A program made the translations under genes and the position numbers. Below the pieces are notes generated by a model. It saw only the letters and a list, made by a program, of their open reading frames with translations. It was not told where the DNA came from and ran no database searches. Positions 16,819 through 24,920 of a stretch of DNA of 64,000 nucleotides are shown here, one piece after another. The stretch spans positions 124,001-188,000 of the forward strand of contig NZ_BAABKE010000004.1 of NCBI RefSeq assembly GCF_039543665.1. The letters run 5' to 3'. Within the stretch, counting starts at the first letter, position 1. Each line of letters starts with the position of its first letter. Source of the DNA: Wohlfahrtiimonas larvae (lineage in GTDB: Bacteria > Pseudomonadota > Gammaproteobacteria > Cardiobacteriales > Wohlfahrtiimonadaceae).

Positions 16819-17241
16819 ATGCAATTAACCCAACAAACTGATTATGCTTTCAAGACACTTATTTATGCAGCTGTTCATTCTGAACGCTTAGTAAATATTT
16901 CAGAAATTTCTCACTATTACAATATTTCACGCAGCCATTTAACTAAAGTGATTGCTAAACTTACAAAATATCAATACCTGATCAGTATCAGGGGCAATCA
17001 AGGTGGATTAAAATTAGGTACTGACCCTTTTAAAATTAATCTTGGCCAGCTTATTCGTGACTTTGAACAATTTTCTATCATTGAATGTCACAGTGAAAAT
17101 AATCAATGCAATATTTCTGAGCAATGCAGAATTAATCACATTATGGCAGATGCATTAAAAAGCTTTCTACAAGTATTAGATGGCTATTATCTTTCAGATG
17201 TTATCACTAATCCTAATCTGATCAGCATGATTAAAGGATAA
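16819..17241 (+). CDS. nsrR: Rrf2-family nitric-oxide-sensing repressor NsrR
   Basis: 140 residues. N-terminal winged helix (MQLTQQTDYAFKTLIYAA, helix ISRSHLTKVIAKL, wing RGNQGGLKLG) as in E. coli NsrR. The cluster-binding cysteines are in ECHSENNQC and ISEQC: three Cys, with six residues between the first two (four in E. coli). It binds [4Fe-4S]/[2Fe-2S] and is de-repressed by NO. No obvious NO-detoxifying target (hmp, norB) lies in the window. Alone upstream of nadR with an inverted repeat between them. Confidence 0.88.
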   Translation: MQLTQQTDYAFKTLIYAAVHSERLVNISEISHYYNISRSHLTKVIAKLTKYQYLISIRGNQGGLKLGTDPFKINLGQLIRDFEQFSIIECHSENNQCNISEQCRINHIMADALKSFLQVLDGYYLSDVITNPNLISMIKG

Positions 17242-17287
17242 TTTAATATAAAAATCAGTATTTTATATTAAACAAAACATGTATAAT
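17242..17287 (+). promoter_or_regulatory. nadR promoter with inverted repeat over the -35 region
   Basis: Perfect 12-bp inverted repeat TTTAATATAAAA / TTTTATATTAAA (17242-17253 and 17261-17272, 7-base spacer), followed by a consensus TATAAT at 17282-17287. The right arm overlaps the expected -35. It is well placed as an operator; autoregulation by NadR's HTH domain is a guess. Confidence 0.5.
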
Positions 17288-17314
17288 ATCTGCAAATAGT
17301 TTAGGAGGAAAAAT

Positions 17315-18547
17315 ATGATTAATGTCGCGTACATTAAAAAAGTTATTAAAGATAGAGGCTTAACTCTACAAAATGTTGCTGATCACTGCGATATGACCAA
17401 AGGTTATCTGAGCCAATTACTTAATAATAAAGTTCAAAACCCAAGCGCTACAAAACTCAATGCTTTGTACCAATACCTCAACATCAATCCACAAGAAGAA
17501 GAAAAAACTGTAGGCATTATTTTTGGCGCATTTTACCCATTGCATACAGGCCATGTTTATTTAATTCAAAGAGCCATCAGCCAAATGGATGAGTTACATA
17601 TTATCCTTCGTTATAATGAAGAACGAGATTACCAAACTTTTAAAGATAGTGCCATGAGCAGACAACCTTCTTTAAAAGATCGTTTGCGCTGGCTATTACA
17701 AACATTTAAATATCAGAAAAATATTCATATTCATTATATTGATGAGGAAAATCTTTCTCAATCTGAGGAAGACCAGATTTTATGGGCTAAAAAAGTGGAT
17801 TATTTTTTACAATCACACAATATTAAGCCCAATATGATTTACAGCAGCGAAAATAGCGATGTAGATTTCTATCTCAAGCATTTAAATCTGCCAACTAAAA
17901 TTATTGATCCTGAGCGTAAATTCATGAATATTCGCAGTGAAGATATTCGTCGCTCACCATTATCATACTGGGAATATATCCCTACTGAAGTCCGCCCATT
18001 TTTTGTGAAAACCATTGCAATTTTAGGTGGTGACTCTAGTGGCAAAAGCACTATGATCAATAAATTAGCCAATATGTTTAACACAACTAGTGCTTGGGAA
18101 TATGGTAAAGAATATATCTTCAAACACTTAGGCGGAGATGAACGTGCGTTACAATTTGATGATTACAACAATATCGCATTGGGACAAGCACAATATATTG
18201 ATTTTGCTGTTAAACATGCCAATAAAATTGCATTCATTGATACTGCCTTTGTTACTACACAAGCATTTTGTATTAAATATGAAGGCAAACCTCATCCATC
18301 CGTAGAAGCAATGCTTAATAACTACTATTTTGACCTTGTAATATTCTTAGATAATAATACCCCTTGGATATCTGATGGTTTACGTCATTTAGGCTCAAAC
18401 CAAGCACGTAAAGAATTTCAGTCTTTGCTAAAATTGATCTTAAATAAGCATAATATTCCTTATGTTGAGATCAATGCAGAAGAATATGACGAGCGATATT
18501 TACAATGCATAGAATTAGTCAAAGATGTGCTCAAAGCCTCAAGTTAA
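17315..18547 (+). CDS. nadR: Trifunctional NadR: HTH regulator, NMN adenylyltransferase, ribosylnicotinamide kinase
   Basis: 410 residues with all three parts. An XRE-type HTH (residues 1-55, LQNVADHCDMTKGYLSQLLNN); a nucleotidyltransferase with GAFYPLHTGHVYLI (H-x-G-H) around residues 70-80 and ISSEDIR-like NIRSEDIRRSP near 208; and a kinase with P-loop GGDSSGKST near residues 238-246. It phosphorylates nicotinamide riboside and adenylates NMN to NAD+, giving a salvage route that bypasses NadE. AGGAGG RBS. Important because the only NAD synthetase-like gene in the window looks catalytically dead. Confidence 0.95.
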   Translation: MINVAYIKKVIKDRGLTLQNVADHCDMTKGYLSQLLNNKVQNPSATKLNALYQYLNINPQEEEKTVGIIFGAFYPLHTGHVYLIQRAISQMDELHIILRYNEERDYQTFKDSAMSRQPSLKDRLRWLLQTFKYQKNIHIHYIDEENLSQSEEDQILWAKKVDYFLQSHNIKPNMIYSSENSDVDFYLKHLNLPTKIIDPERKFMNIRSEDIRRSPLSYWEYIPTEVRPFFVKTIAILGGDSSGKSTMINKLANMFNTTSAWEYGKEYIFKHLGGDERALQFDDYNNIALGQAQYIDFAVKHANKIAFIDTAFVTTQAFCIKYEGKPHPSVEAMLNNYYFDLVIFLDNNTPWISDGLRHLGSNQARKEFQSLLKLILNKHNIPYVEINAEEYDERYLQCIELVKDVLKASS

Positions 18548-18586
18548 CTTATTTAATACAGTCTTTATAATTCGCTCTGGCTCTTA

Positions 18587-18616
18587 GGGTTTTTATAATA
18601 AGCATTATAAAAACCC
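18587..18616. terminator. A/T-rich stem-loop after nadR
   Basis: GGGTTTTTATAAT / ATTATAAAAACCC with a 4-base loop (perfect 13-bp arms). No T run follows on the plus strand; it could be a weak terminator or an operator before the pilin gene. Confidence 0.45.
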
Positions 18617-18724
18617 ATACTTTCAATCCTAAAATACACGTAGAATAAATTAACTATAGATTTTTTACGTTATCTTAAGTTAAAATAACAATCAACCAAT
18701 AACTAACAAATATAAGGTATTATT

Positions 18725-19255
18725 ATGACAAAAGGATTTACATTAATTGAATTAATGATTGTTGTCGCTATAATTGGTATCCTATCAATGATTGCGCTGC
18801 CTTCATATCAAGACTACACTAAGCGAACTTATGTATCAGAGGGACTAGCCTTATCATCCTCTGTAAAAATGGCAGCTATGGAAACCTTTGTGACAACAGG
18901 CACATGGCCAACAACAAATACTGAAGCCGGCCTGCCTAATGGCAACCAAATTAAAGGATCAGCTGTTCACTCAATATGGATATCAAGCGTATCTACTGGC
19001 ACTAACAATCCACACAGTCTTTCAGCTATTGTAATTATTTATAATGAAAAAGTAGTACCAAATCCTACATATTTCCCATCAACAGATGAAAATATTTCAT
19101 TTACTGGAAATAATTATTTAGCACTATATCCATTAAACATAGCATCTGATACCCCTGAGACACAAGGCTCTATCCAATGGGAATGCTACCTTAAAGGTTC
19201 CGGCCTACTCAGCCGCTGGTTACCATCTACATGTCGATCAGCTGTTGATTTTTAG
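18725..19255 (+). CDS. Type IV pilin (PilA/PilE-like), copy 1
   Basis: 176 residues. Class III leader with PilD cleavage MTKG|FTLIELMIVVAIIGIL (Glu5 conserved), then the hydrophobic polymerisation helix and a globular domain closed by a C-terminal Cys pair (WECYLKGSG ... STCR), the D-region loop. Exported and assembled into the pilus. It stands alone, without pilus assembly genes. The N-terminal 45 residues match the second pilin at 60945 (61.5 kb), but the globular domains diverge strongly. Which one is the major subunit cannot be told. Confidence 0.9.
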   Translation: MTKGFTLIELMIVVAIIGILSMIALPSYQDYTKRTYVSEGLALSSSVKMAAMETFVTTGTWPTTNTEAGLPNGNQIKGSAVHSIWISSVSTGTNNPHSLSAIVIIYNEKVVPNPTYFPSTDENISFTGNNYLALYPLNIASDTPETQGSIQWECYLKGSGLLSRWLPSTCRSAVDF

Positions 19256-19270
19256 ATCATCATAAATAAA

Positions 19271-19297
19271 TAAAAAAGGGCTGAATCATCAGCCCTG
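19271..19297 (-). terminator. Terminator of the prmA-dusB-fis-can-efpL operon
   Basis: AGGGCTGA / TCAGCCCT with a 4-base loop, followed by a T-rich tract on the minus strand. It lies 22 bases beyond the efpL stop. Confidence 0.85.
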
Positions 19298-19318
19298 TTT
19301 AAATGGTAAGAAAGAGAA

Positions 19319-19882
19319 TTATTCTCGCCCCATAAACTCGCCTGTCTCCGTATTAACACGAATTTTTGTACCATTTTCAATATAGTCAGGTACTTGAACA
19401 TCAATACCTGTTGACATACGAGCTGGTTTTGTACGCTTAGTGGCACTTCCACCTTTCAATTCAGGCGCTGTATCAACAATTTCCAATACAATACTTTGTG
19501 GAGGCGCCAATGCAATAGGGTTTTCATCAATCAAAGAAACGTAATAACCTTCTACGCCTTCAATAATATACCCTTTAATATCATCTACAATTTTTGCAGA
19601 TAAAATATATTGCGTGTAATCTTCCACATCCATAAAGACATAATCTTCACCATCCATGTATGAGAAAGTTGCTTCACGTTTACGTAAATCTACAGACTCT
19701 AAATCATCATCTGCACGCAAAGATAAATCAACTTTATGTCCATCAGGAATGGAAAACATCTGAATACGGTAAGTAGTGTTACCACCACGTGCCGTAGGAG
19801 CTGATTTCTCTACTTCACGAACCACATAATAAAGCCCATTATGAGCTAAAACAGTATGTTTTTTAACCTCATTTGCCTTCAT
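19319..19882 (-). CDS. efpL: Elongation factor P-like protein (EfpL/YeiP)
   Basis: 187 residues. KOW-like N-terminal domain plus two OB domains of the EF-P family. The tip of the domain I loop reads APTARGGN, with Arg where EF-P has the modified Lys, as in YeiP/EfpL. Cytoplasmic factor that relieves ribosome stalling at proline-containing motifs. Last gene of a five-gene minus-strand run with gaps of 21-24 bases. No canonical efp, epmA or epmB is present in this window. Confidence 0.9.
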   Translation of the reverse strand: MKANEVKKHTVLAHNGLYYVVREVEKSAPTARGGNTTYRIQMFSIPDGHKVDLSLRADDDLESVDLRKREATFSYMDGEDYVFMDVEDYTQYILSAKIVDDIKGYIIEGVEGYYVSLIDENPIALAPPQSIVLEIVDTAPELKGGSATKRTKPARMSTGIDVQVPDYIENGTKIRVNTETGEFMGRE

Positions 19883-19903
19883 ATCATTCCCTATTCAACA
19901 ATT

Positions 19904-20551
19904 TTAACAACACTTAGCATGAATTAATGTAATCGCATGCTGATATGCTTCTTCCACTTGATCTGGACGACTAACATGAAAGTTTAAATCATGCAGATGT
20001 CCATCTGCCAAACTATAAATACAACCATGTACTGTAAAGCGCTGCCCTCGATCCCATGCATCCTGTACAATTGTAGTTTGTGTAATATTATATGCTTGTT
20101 CAATAGCATTTAACTCACACAAACGATCATGACGAGATGATACATCTTCACATAAATATAGAGAATGTTCTTCATATACATTACGAACATGTAAAAGCCA
20201 ATTATCTGCTAAACCTACACGCTTACCATCTAAAGCAGCTTTTACACCAGAACAACCATAATGTCCCACAACCAATACATGTTTAACTTTTAAAATGTCA
20301 ATGGCAAATTGAATCACTGATAAACAGTTAAAATCACTGTGCACAACCACATTTGCAATATTGCGATGTACAAAAACTTCTCCTGGAGAAATACCTGCAA
20401 TTTGATTAGCAGGTACACGAGAATCTGAGCAACCAATCCATAAATATTCTGGAGACTGTTGATCTACTAAAGACTCAAAAAAACCTGGGTTTTCTTCTTT
20501 AACTTTAGCAGCCCAAGCTCTATTTTTTTCAATGATCTTTTCAAATGCCAT
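19904..20551 (-). CDS. can: Beta-class carbonic anhydrase
   Basis: 215 residues. Zinc ligands Cys and Asp in GCSDSRVPANQI and His-Cys in GHYGCSGVKAAL; Asp-Arg of the active-site dyad present in CSDSR. Interconverts CO2 and bicarbonate in the cytoplasm for carboxylations. Lies between fis and efpL in the same operon. Confidence 0.95.
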   Translation of the reverse strand: MAFEKIIEKNRAWAAKVKEENPGFFESLVDQQSPEYLWIGCSDSRVPANQIAGISPGEVFVHRNIANVVVHSDFNCLSVIQFAIDILKVKHVLVVGHYGCSGVKAALDGKRVGLADNWLLHVRNVYEEHSLYLCEDVSSRHDRLCELNAIEQAYNITQTTIVQDAWDRGQRFTVHGCIYSLADGHLHDLNFHVSRPDQVEEAYQHAITLIHAKCC

Positions 20552-20575
20552 TTTCAGACTTCCTCTTATGGATGA

Positions 20576-20845
20576 TTAACCAATTGACTTAGCATCAATA
20601 TCATAATAATCCAATTTCTTTTTCAAAGTAGAGCGAGTGATTCCTAATATTTCAGACGCTTTAGATTGATTACCGTTTGTGTACTCTAACACTTTTTCAA
20701 ACAATGGACGCTCAACTTCCGATAAAACTAAACGATATAAGTTAGGTGGATATTTTCCATCTAATTGCAGAGAAATCTCATTCAATGCGGTTTTTACAGA
20801 CTCACGCAATGGGATATGACTTTTGATTCTGCGTTGTGCGATCAT
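20576..20845 (-). CDS. fis: Nucleoid-associated protein Fis
   Basis: 89 residues. The C-terminal HTH (VLEYTNGNQSKASEILGI then TRSTLKKKL) is near-identical to the Fis/NtrC-type HTH. The N-terminal part is shorter than E. coli Fis (98), with the Hin-activating arm less conserved. Directly downstream of dusB (22-base gap), the gammaproteobacterial arrangement. Bends DNA and controls rRNA and other genes. Confidence 0.95.
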   Translation of the reverse strand: MIAQRRIKSHIPLRESVKTALNEISLQLDGKYPPNLYRLVLSEVERPLFEKVLEYTNGNQSKASEILGITRSTLKKKLDYYDIDAKSIG

Positions 20846-20867
20846 TCTTTGTTACTCCTAAAATAAA

Positions 20868-21827
20868 TTACGCAACAATCGGTTGATTGTTAATTAATGA
20901 TGTCAAAATATGGTGCTGCTCATCCCTGCTTCTCGCAGCCATTAAAGTGGTTCGCCAATCTTTTCCATTGTCAAACCAAGATGAATACCATAATAAGTGT
21001 TTACGTGCGACTCGAACACCTTTCTCATCGCCATAAAGTTCATATAAACCATCAAGGTGCGTATTAATCACCTCAAATATCTCATCAATAGATGGTTGAT
21101 ATACAGTATCTTCCACAAGAGAGCGGAAAATCCACGGATTACCAAAAGCGCCGCGACCAATCATTAAGCCATCCGCTTTAGTGACATCCATTACATAACG
21201 TGCTTTTTCAACGCTTGTGATGTCACCATTGGCAATCACGGGGATAGAAATTTGAGATTTGATATCACGAATGGTTTCATATTCAGCATCCCCTGAAAAA
21301 CCATCCTGACGTGTACGACCATGAATTGTCAGCATCTGAATGCCAGCTTTTTCTGCAATTTTAGCAATATTTAAAGCATTCTTATTCTCACGATCCCAGC
21401 CTGTACGAATTTTTAAAGTTACAGGCACATTAACTGCACCAACAACTGCTGAAAGAATATCCTTCACTAAACCTTCATCACGCATCAATGCAGAGCCTGC
21501 TGCTTTTTTACAAACCTTTTTAGCAGGACAACCCATATTGATATCAATAATATTAGCACCCAAACTTACGTTATAACGTGCTGCATTTGCCATATCTTCT
21601 GGCTCTGTTCCCAAAATTTGAATTGAAATTGGGCCAGTTTCACCATCTAAAACGACGCGATTTTTACTTTTATCCGTATCCCATAAATTTTCTTGAGCAT
21701 TAACCATTTCGGACACAGCTAAGCCAGCACCTTCCGCACGACACAGTTTACGAAAAGGTAAATCCGTAATACCTGCCATTGGTGCCATAATGAATGGGTT
21801 ATTGAGAGAAAGCTCACCTATTTTCAT
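20868..21827 (-). CDS. dusB: tRNA-dihydrouridine synthase B
   Basis: 319 residues. FMN-dependent TIM barrel: PFIMAPMAGITDLPFRKLC, the catalytic Cys in MGCPAKKV, and HGRTRQDGFSG. Reduces uridine in tRNA. Its ATG overlaps the prmA stop by 4 bases, implying coupled translation; fis follows. Confidence 0.96.
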   Translation of the reverse strand: MKIGELSLNNPFIMAPMAGITDLPFRKLCRAEGAGLAVSEMVNAQENLWDTDKSKNRVVLDGETGPISIQILGTEPEDMANAARYNVSLGANIIDINMGCPAKKVCKKAAGSALMRDEGLVKDILSAVVGAVNVPVTLKIRTGWDRENKNALNIAKIAEKAGIQMLTIHGRTRQDGFSGDAEYETIRDIKSQISIPVIANGDITSVEKARYVMDVTKADGLMIGRGAFGNPWIFRSLVEDTVYQPSIDEIFEVINTHLDGLYELYGDEKGVRVARKHLLWYSSWFDNGKDWRTTLMAARSRDEQHHILTSLINNQPIVA

Positions 21828-22717
21828 GCACGTTTAATTCCATGCACTAAAGCCCAGCCATCAATTGTGTTAAAAGGCTCCACAAAATCAAACCAAGGCG
21901 CGTATGCTTCTTTAATCATCTCAATATCAGAGATCAAAATACCCGCTAAAATAATATTTGCATTCGGTTTTGCTAAGGATGCTAATTTTTCTGCTAAAGC
22001 AGTTAATGGTAATGCCAAAATATTTGCCATCACTAAGTCAGCAGGTTCTGCTGAAAATTCATTAGATAATACGCAGTTGATTGTTACATCATTACGCGCT
22101 GCATTTTCATGGGTTGCTTTAATTGCTTGAGGATCAATATCCGTCGCATCACAACGAGATGCACCTAAAACGCGTGCAGCAATACCCAATACACCAGAAC
22201 CACAGCCATAATCGATCGCTGTATGATTTTCTACTGATGATTTATGATCAGATAACCATGTTAAACATAATGCTGTTGATGGGTGTGTACCTGTACCAAA
22301 TGCCAAGCCAGGGTCCAACATCACTGTAGCACAGTCTGGCTCAGGTGGCGCTAAATGGGTTGGGCAAATCCAAAGATTTGCGCCAAACTTCATTGCATGA
22401 TAGTGATCCATCCATGAGCGTTCCCAATCAGTATTTTGTAAGTGATTTTCTTTGACAACTGGTAACGCATTAATTTCTGTAGATAAAACACTAGCAACAC
22501 AAGAGAAAATTTCTTTCTCATCACAAGGCGTTTCAAATAACCCTGTAACTAACGTTTCTGGCCATAAAGGTGTTTCACCAGGTAATGGTTCTAATACTGG
22601 GTGATCTTCAGCATCACTATATGTTACAGCAATTGCGCCTGCAGTGAGCAACGCTTCATCTATTTCATCTGGTGAATATTGACCAGACTTCAGAGTCAGC
22701 TCAAACCATTCTTTCAC
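21824..22717 (-). CDS. prmA: Ribosomal protein L11 methyltransferase
   Basis: 297 residues. N-terminal L11-recognition domain, then a SAM domain with the motifs LDPGLAFGTGTHPST and DYGCGSGVLGIAA, and the catalytic-domain motif VMANILALPL. Trimethylates L11 in the cytoplasm. First gene of prmA-dusB-fis-can-efpL. Confidence 0.96.
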   Translation of the reverse strand: MKEWFELTLKSGQYSPDEIDEALLTAGAIAVTYSDAEDHPVLEPLPGETPLWPETLVTGLFETPCDEKEIFSCVASVLSTEINALPVVKENHLQNTDWERSWMDHYHAMKFGANLWICPTHLAPPEPDCATVMLDPGLAFGTGTHPSTALCLTWLSDHKSSVENHTAIDYGCGSGVLGIAARVLGASRCDATDIDPQAIKATHENAARNDVTINCVLSNEFSAEPADLVMANILALPLTALAEKLASLAKPNANIILAGILISDIEMIKEAYAPWFDFVEPFNTIDGWALVHGIKRA

Positions 22718-22873
22718 GATGCAACTCCTGAAAAGTGTCTAATAAAAAGGCAATGAATACTATCGAATTTTTTACAGAAGTCAAGAAGACCTCATCTGAC
22801 CGAGTGCAAACATTGTATATAAATTATACAGAAATTCCTATTTCAAATATAATTTCAAAGGAAAATATTTTTT

Positions 22874-23113
22874 TTATAAATTAGGATTTAATTTTCTGAT
22901 GAGCCTTTCTTGTTCATCAGACTTTGCCGGCACTCTTAACAAAAGAAGGTCGAACAATTCAGGATCTTGCATCTCTAAAAGTTCAACAAGCAATGCCTTT
23001 TCATCCGCAGGTGCTGTTGGGTAATGGTGATCTAAATACCGATCAAATAATTGGTCCATTTCACGCATTCCTCTACGTGCGCGCCATCTAATTTTTGGTA
23101 ACTGATCCATCAC
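22874..23113 (-). CDS. sdhE: FAD assembly factor SdhE (YgfY/CptB family)
   Basis: 79 residues, the usual small size. Conserved RRGMREMD motif (RGxxE surface essential for flavinylation of SdhA) and the aspartate-rich following helix. Promotes covalent FAD attachment to succinate dehydrogenase/fumarate reductase. Preceded by a separate promoter region and not coupled to prmA. Confidence 0.9.
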   Translation of the reverse strand: MMDQLPKIRWRARRGMREMDQLFDRYLDHHYPTAPADEKALLVELLEMQDPELFDLLLLRVPAKSDEQERLIRKLNPNL

Positions 23114-23321
23114 TATTCCTCATTTAAACTGGGCCGAGTATTCTAACATGGTTCTGTATGAACTGCTCTATCATTCTAAACATATGCTTCTATCAATAAA
23201 ATTTTTTCAATTAATTTAAAAAAACTATCAAAATTTATAATAGAATGAGATGGCATTACTTAATTTGTAATGTATTTGTAGTTTATCAGTTTCTCACAAT
23301 TTTAAAATGAGGAGTATGTAT

Positions 23322-24842
23322 ATGACAACAATTTCACCAGCAACATACGGTTTCCCAGTTCAACTCAAAAAAAGATATGACAACTTCATTGGTGGCAAAT
23401 GGGTTCCACCTATTAAAGGAGAATATTTTGAAAATATCACTCCGATCACAGGCAAAGCAATCTGTGAAGTTGCATCATCATCTGTGGAAGATATTGAAGT
23501 TGCACTAGATGCTGCACATCACGCACAAAAAACTTGGGGCAAGACCTCGCCAGCTGAACGAGCATCTATTCTCAATAGAATTGCTGATCGATTAGAAGAA
23601 AACTTAGAATTATTAGCATCTGTTGAAACTTGGGATAATGGTAAAGCGCTACGTGAAACAATGGCTGCGGATATTCCACTGGGAATTGATCACTTCAGAT
23701 ACTTTGCAGGCTGTATTCGAGCCCAAGAAGGTGCATTAAGCCAAATAGATGAAAATACAGTTGCCTACCACTTTCATGAACCCATTGGCGTTGTTGGGCA
23801 AATCATTCCTTGGAACTTCCCTATTTTGATGGCATGTTGGAAAATTGCACCAGCACTGGCCGCTGGCAATAGCATTGTTCTCAAACCTGCCAAATTTACA
23901 CCAATATCTATACTAGTTTTCGCAGAACTCATTCAAGACATCTTGCCACCAGGAACATTAAATATTATCAATGGCTCAGGAGCTGTCATTGGAGAACATC
24001 TCGCAAAATCACCTCGCATTGCTAAAGTTGGCTTTACTGGTTCAACTGAAGTTGGCCAGACCATTATGCGTTGTGCCGCTGAAAACGTCATTCCTGTTAC
24101 ATTAGAATTAGGTGGTAAATCACCTAATATTTTCTTTGAAGATGTCATGGCAAAAAATGATGGCTACTTAGATAAAGCATTAGAAGGCTTTGCCATGTTT
24201 GCCTTAAACCAAGGCGAAATCTGTACATGTCCAAGCCGTGTATTAATCCAAGAATCCATTTATGAGCAATTTATTGAAAAAGCAGTGAAACGTGTTAAAG
24301 CCATTCAGCAAGGCAATCCCATGGATCGTACAACCATGATGGGCGCACAAGTATCACAGCAACAAGTTGATACTATCATGAAATATATCCAAATTGGCAA
24401 AGATGAAGGTGCGGAACTTTTAACTGGTGGTAATCGTGCAGATTTAGGTGGTGATTTATCAGGCGGTTTCTATATTGAACCAACCATCTTCAAAGGTACG
24501 AATGATATGCGCATTTTCCAAGAAGAAATTTTTGGCCCTGTACTAGCAGTCACAACCTTTAAAGACGAAGAAGAAGCCTTAGCAATCGCTAACGATACAA
24601 TTTATGGTTTAGGCTCCGGGGTTTGGAGCCGAAACGGTAATATCGCTTATAGAATGGGTCGTGGTATTCAAGCAGGACGAGTATGGACAAACTGCTATCA
24701 CCAATATCCAGCACATGCTGCATTTGGTGGTTACAAAATGTCTGGCTTTGGCCGTGAAACTCATAAGATGATTTTAAATCATTACCAACAAACTAAAAAC
24801 TTATTAGTGAGCTATTCAGAAGAGCCGATGGGATTTTTCTAA
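23322..24842 (+). CDS. NAD(P)-dependent aldehyde dehydrogenase (AldB/ExaC-like)
   Basis: 506 residues from the ATG at 23322. ALDH family: catalytic Cys in NQGEICTCPSR, general-base Glu in TLELGGKSPN, and the coenzyme motif GFTGSTEVGQ. GAGGAG (23309-23314) is a good RBS for 23322; upstream in-frame ATGs at 23307 and 23316 overlap or abut that RBS. The tail IKTYHQ-like end and overall sequence resemble acetaldehyde/short-chain aldehyde dehydrogenases used in alcohol breakdown, though substrate is not certain. Single gene followed by a terminator. Confidence 0.93.
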   Translation: MTTISPATYGFPVQLKKRYDNFIGGKWVPPIKGEYFENITPITGKAICEVASSSVEDIEVALDAAHHAQKTWGKTSPAERASILNRIADRLEENLELLASVETWDNGKALRETMAADIPLGIDHFRYFAGCIRAQEGALSQIDENTVAYHFHEPIGVVGQIIPWNFPILMACWKIAPALAAGNSIVLKPAKFTPISILVFAELIQDILPPGTLNIINGSGAVIGEHLAKSPRIAKVGFTGSTEVGQTIMRCAAENVIPVTLELGGKSPNIFFEDVMAKNDGYLDKALEGFAMFALNQGEICTCPSRVLIQESIYEQFIEKAVKRVKAIQQGNPMDRTTMMGAQVSQQQVDTIMKYIQIGKDEGAELLTGGNRADLGGDLSGGFYIEPTIFKGTNDMRIFQEEIFGPVLAVTTFKDEEEALAIANDTIYGLGSGVWSRNGNIAYRMGRGIQAGRVWTNCYHQYPAHAAFGGYKMSGFGRETHKMILNHYQQTKNLLVSYSEEPMGFF

Positions 24843-24867
24843 ATATTAACACTTAGCTCATATAACA

Positions 24868-24895
24868 AAGCCTGATTAGAAATAATCAGGCTTTT
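24868..24895. terminator. Bidirectional terminator
   Basis: AAAGCCTGATTA / TAATCAGGCTTT with a 4-base loop, between the aldehyde dehydrogenase and the convergent repeat-protein gene. Confidence 0.88.
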
Positions 24896-24920
24896 AAACT
24901 ATATCATTAAATATAAGATA

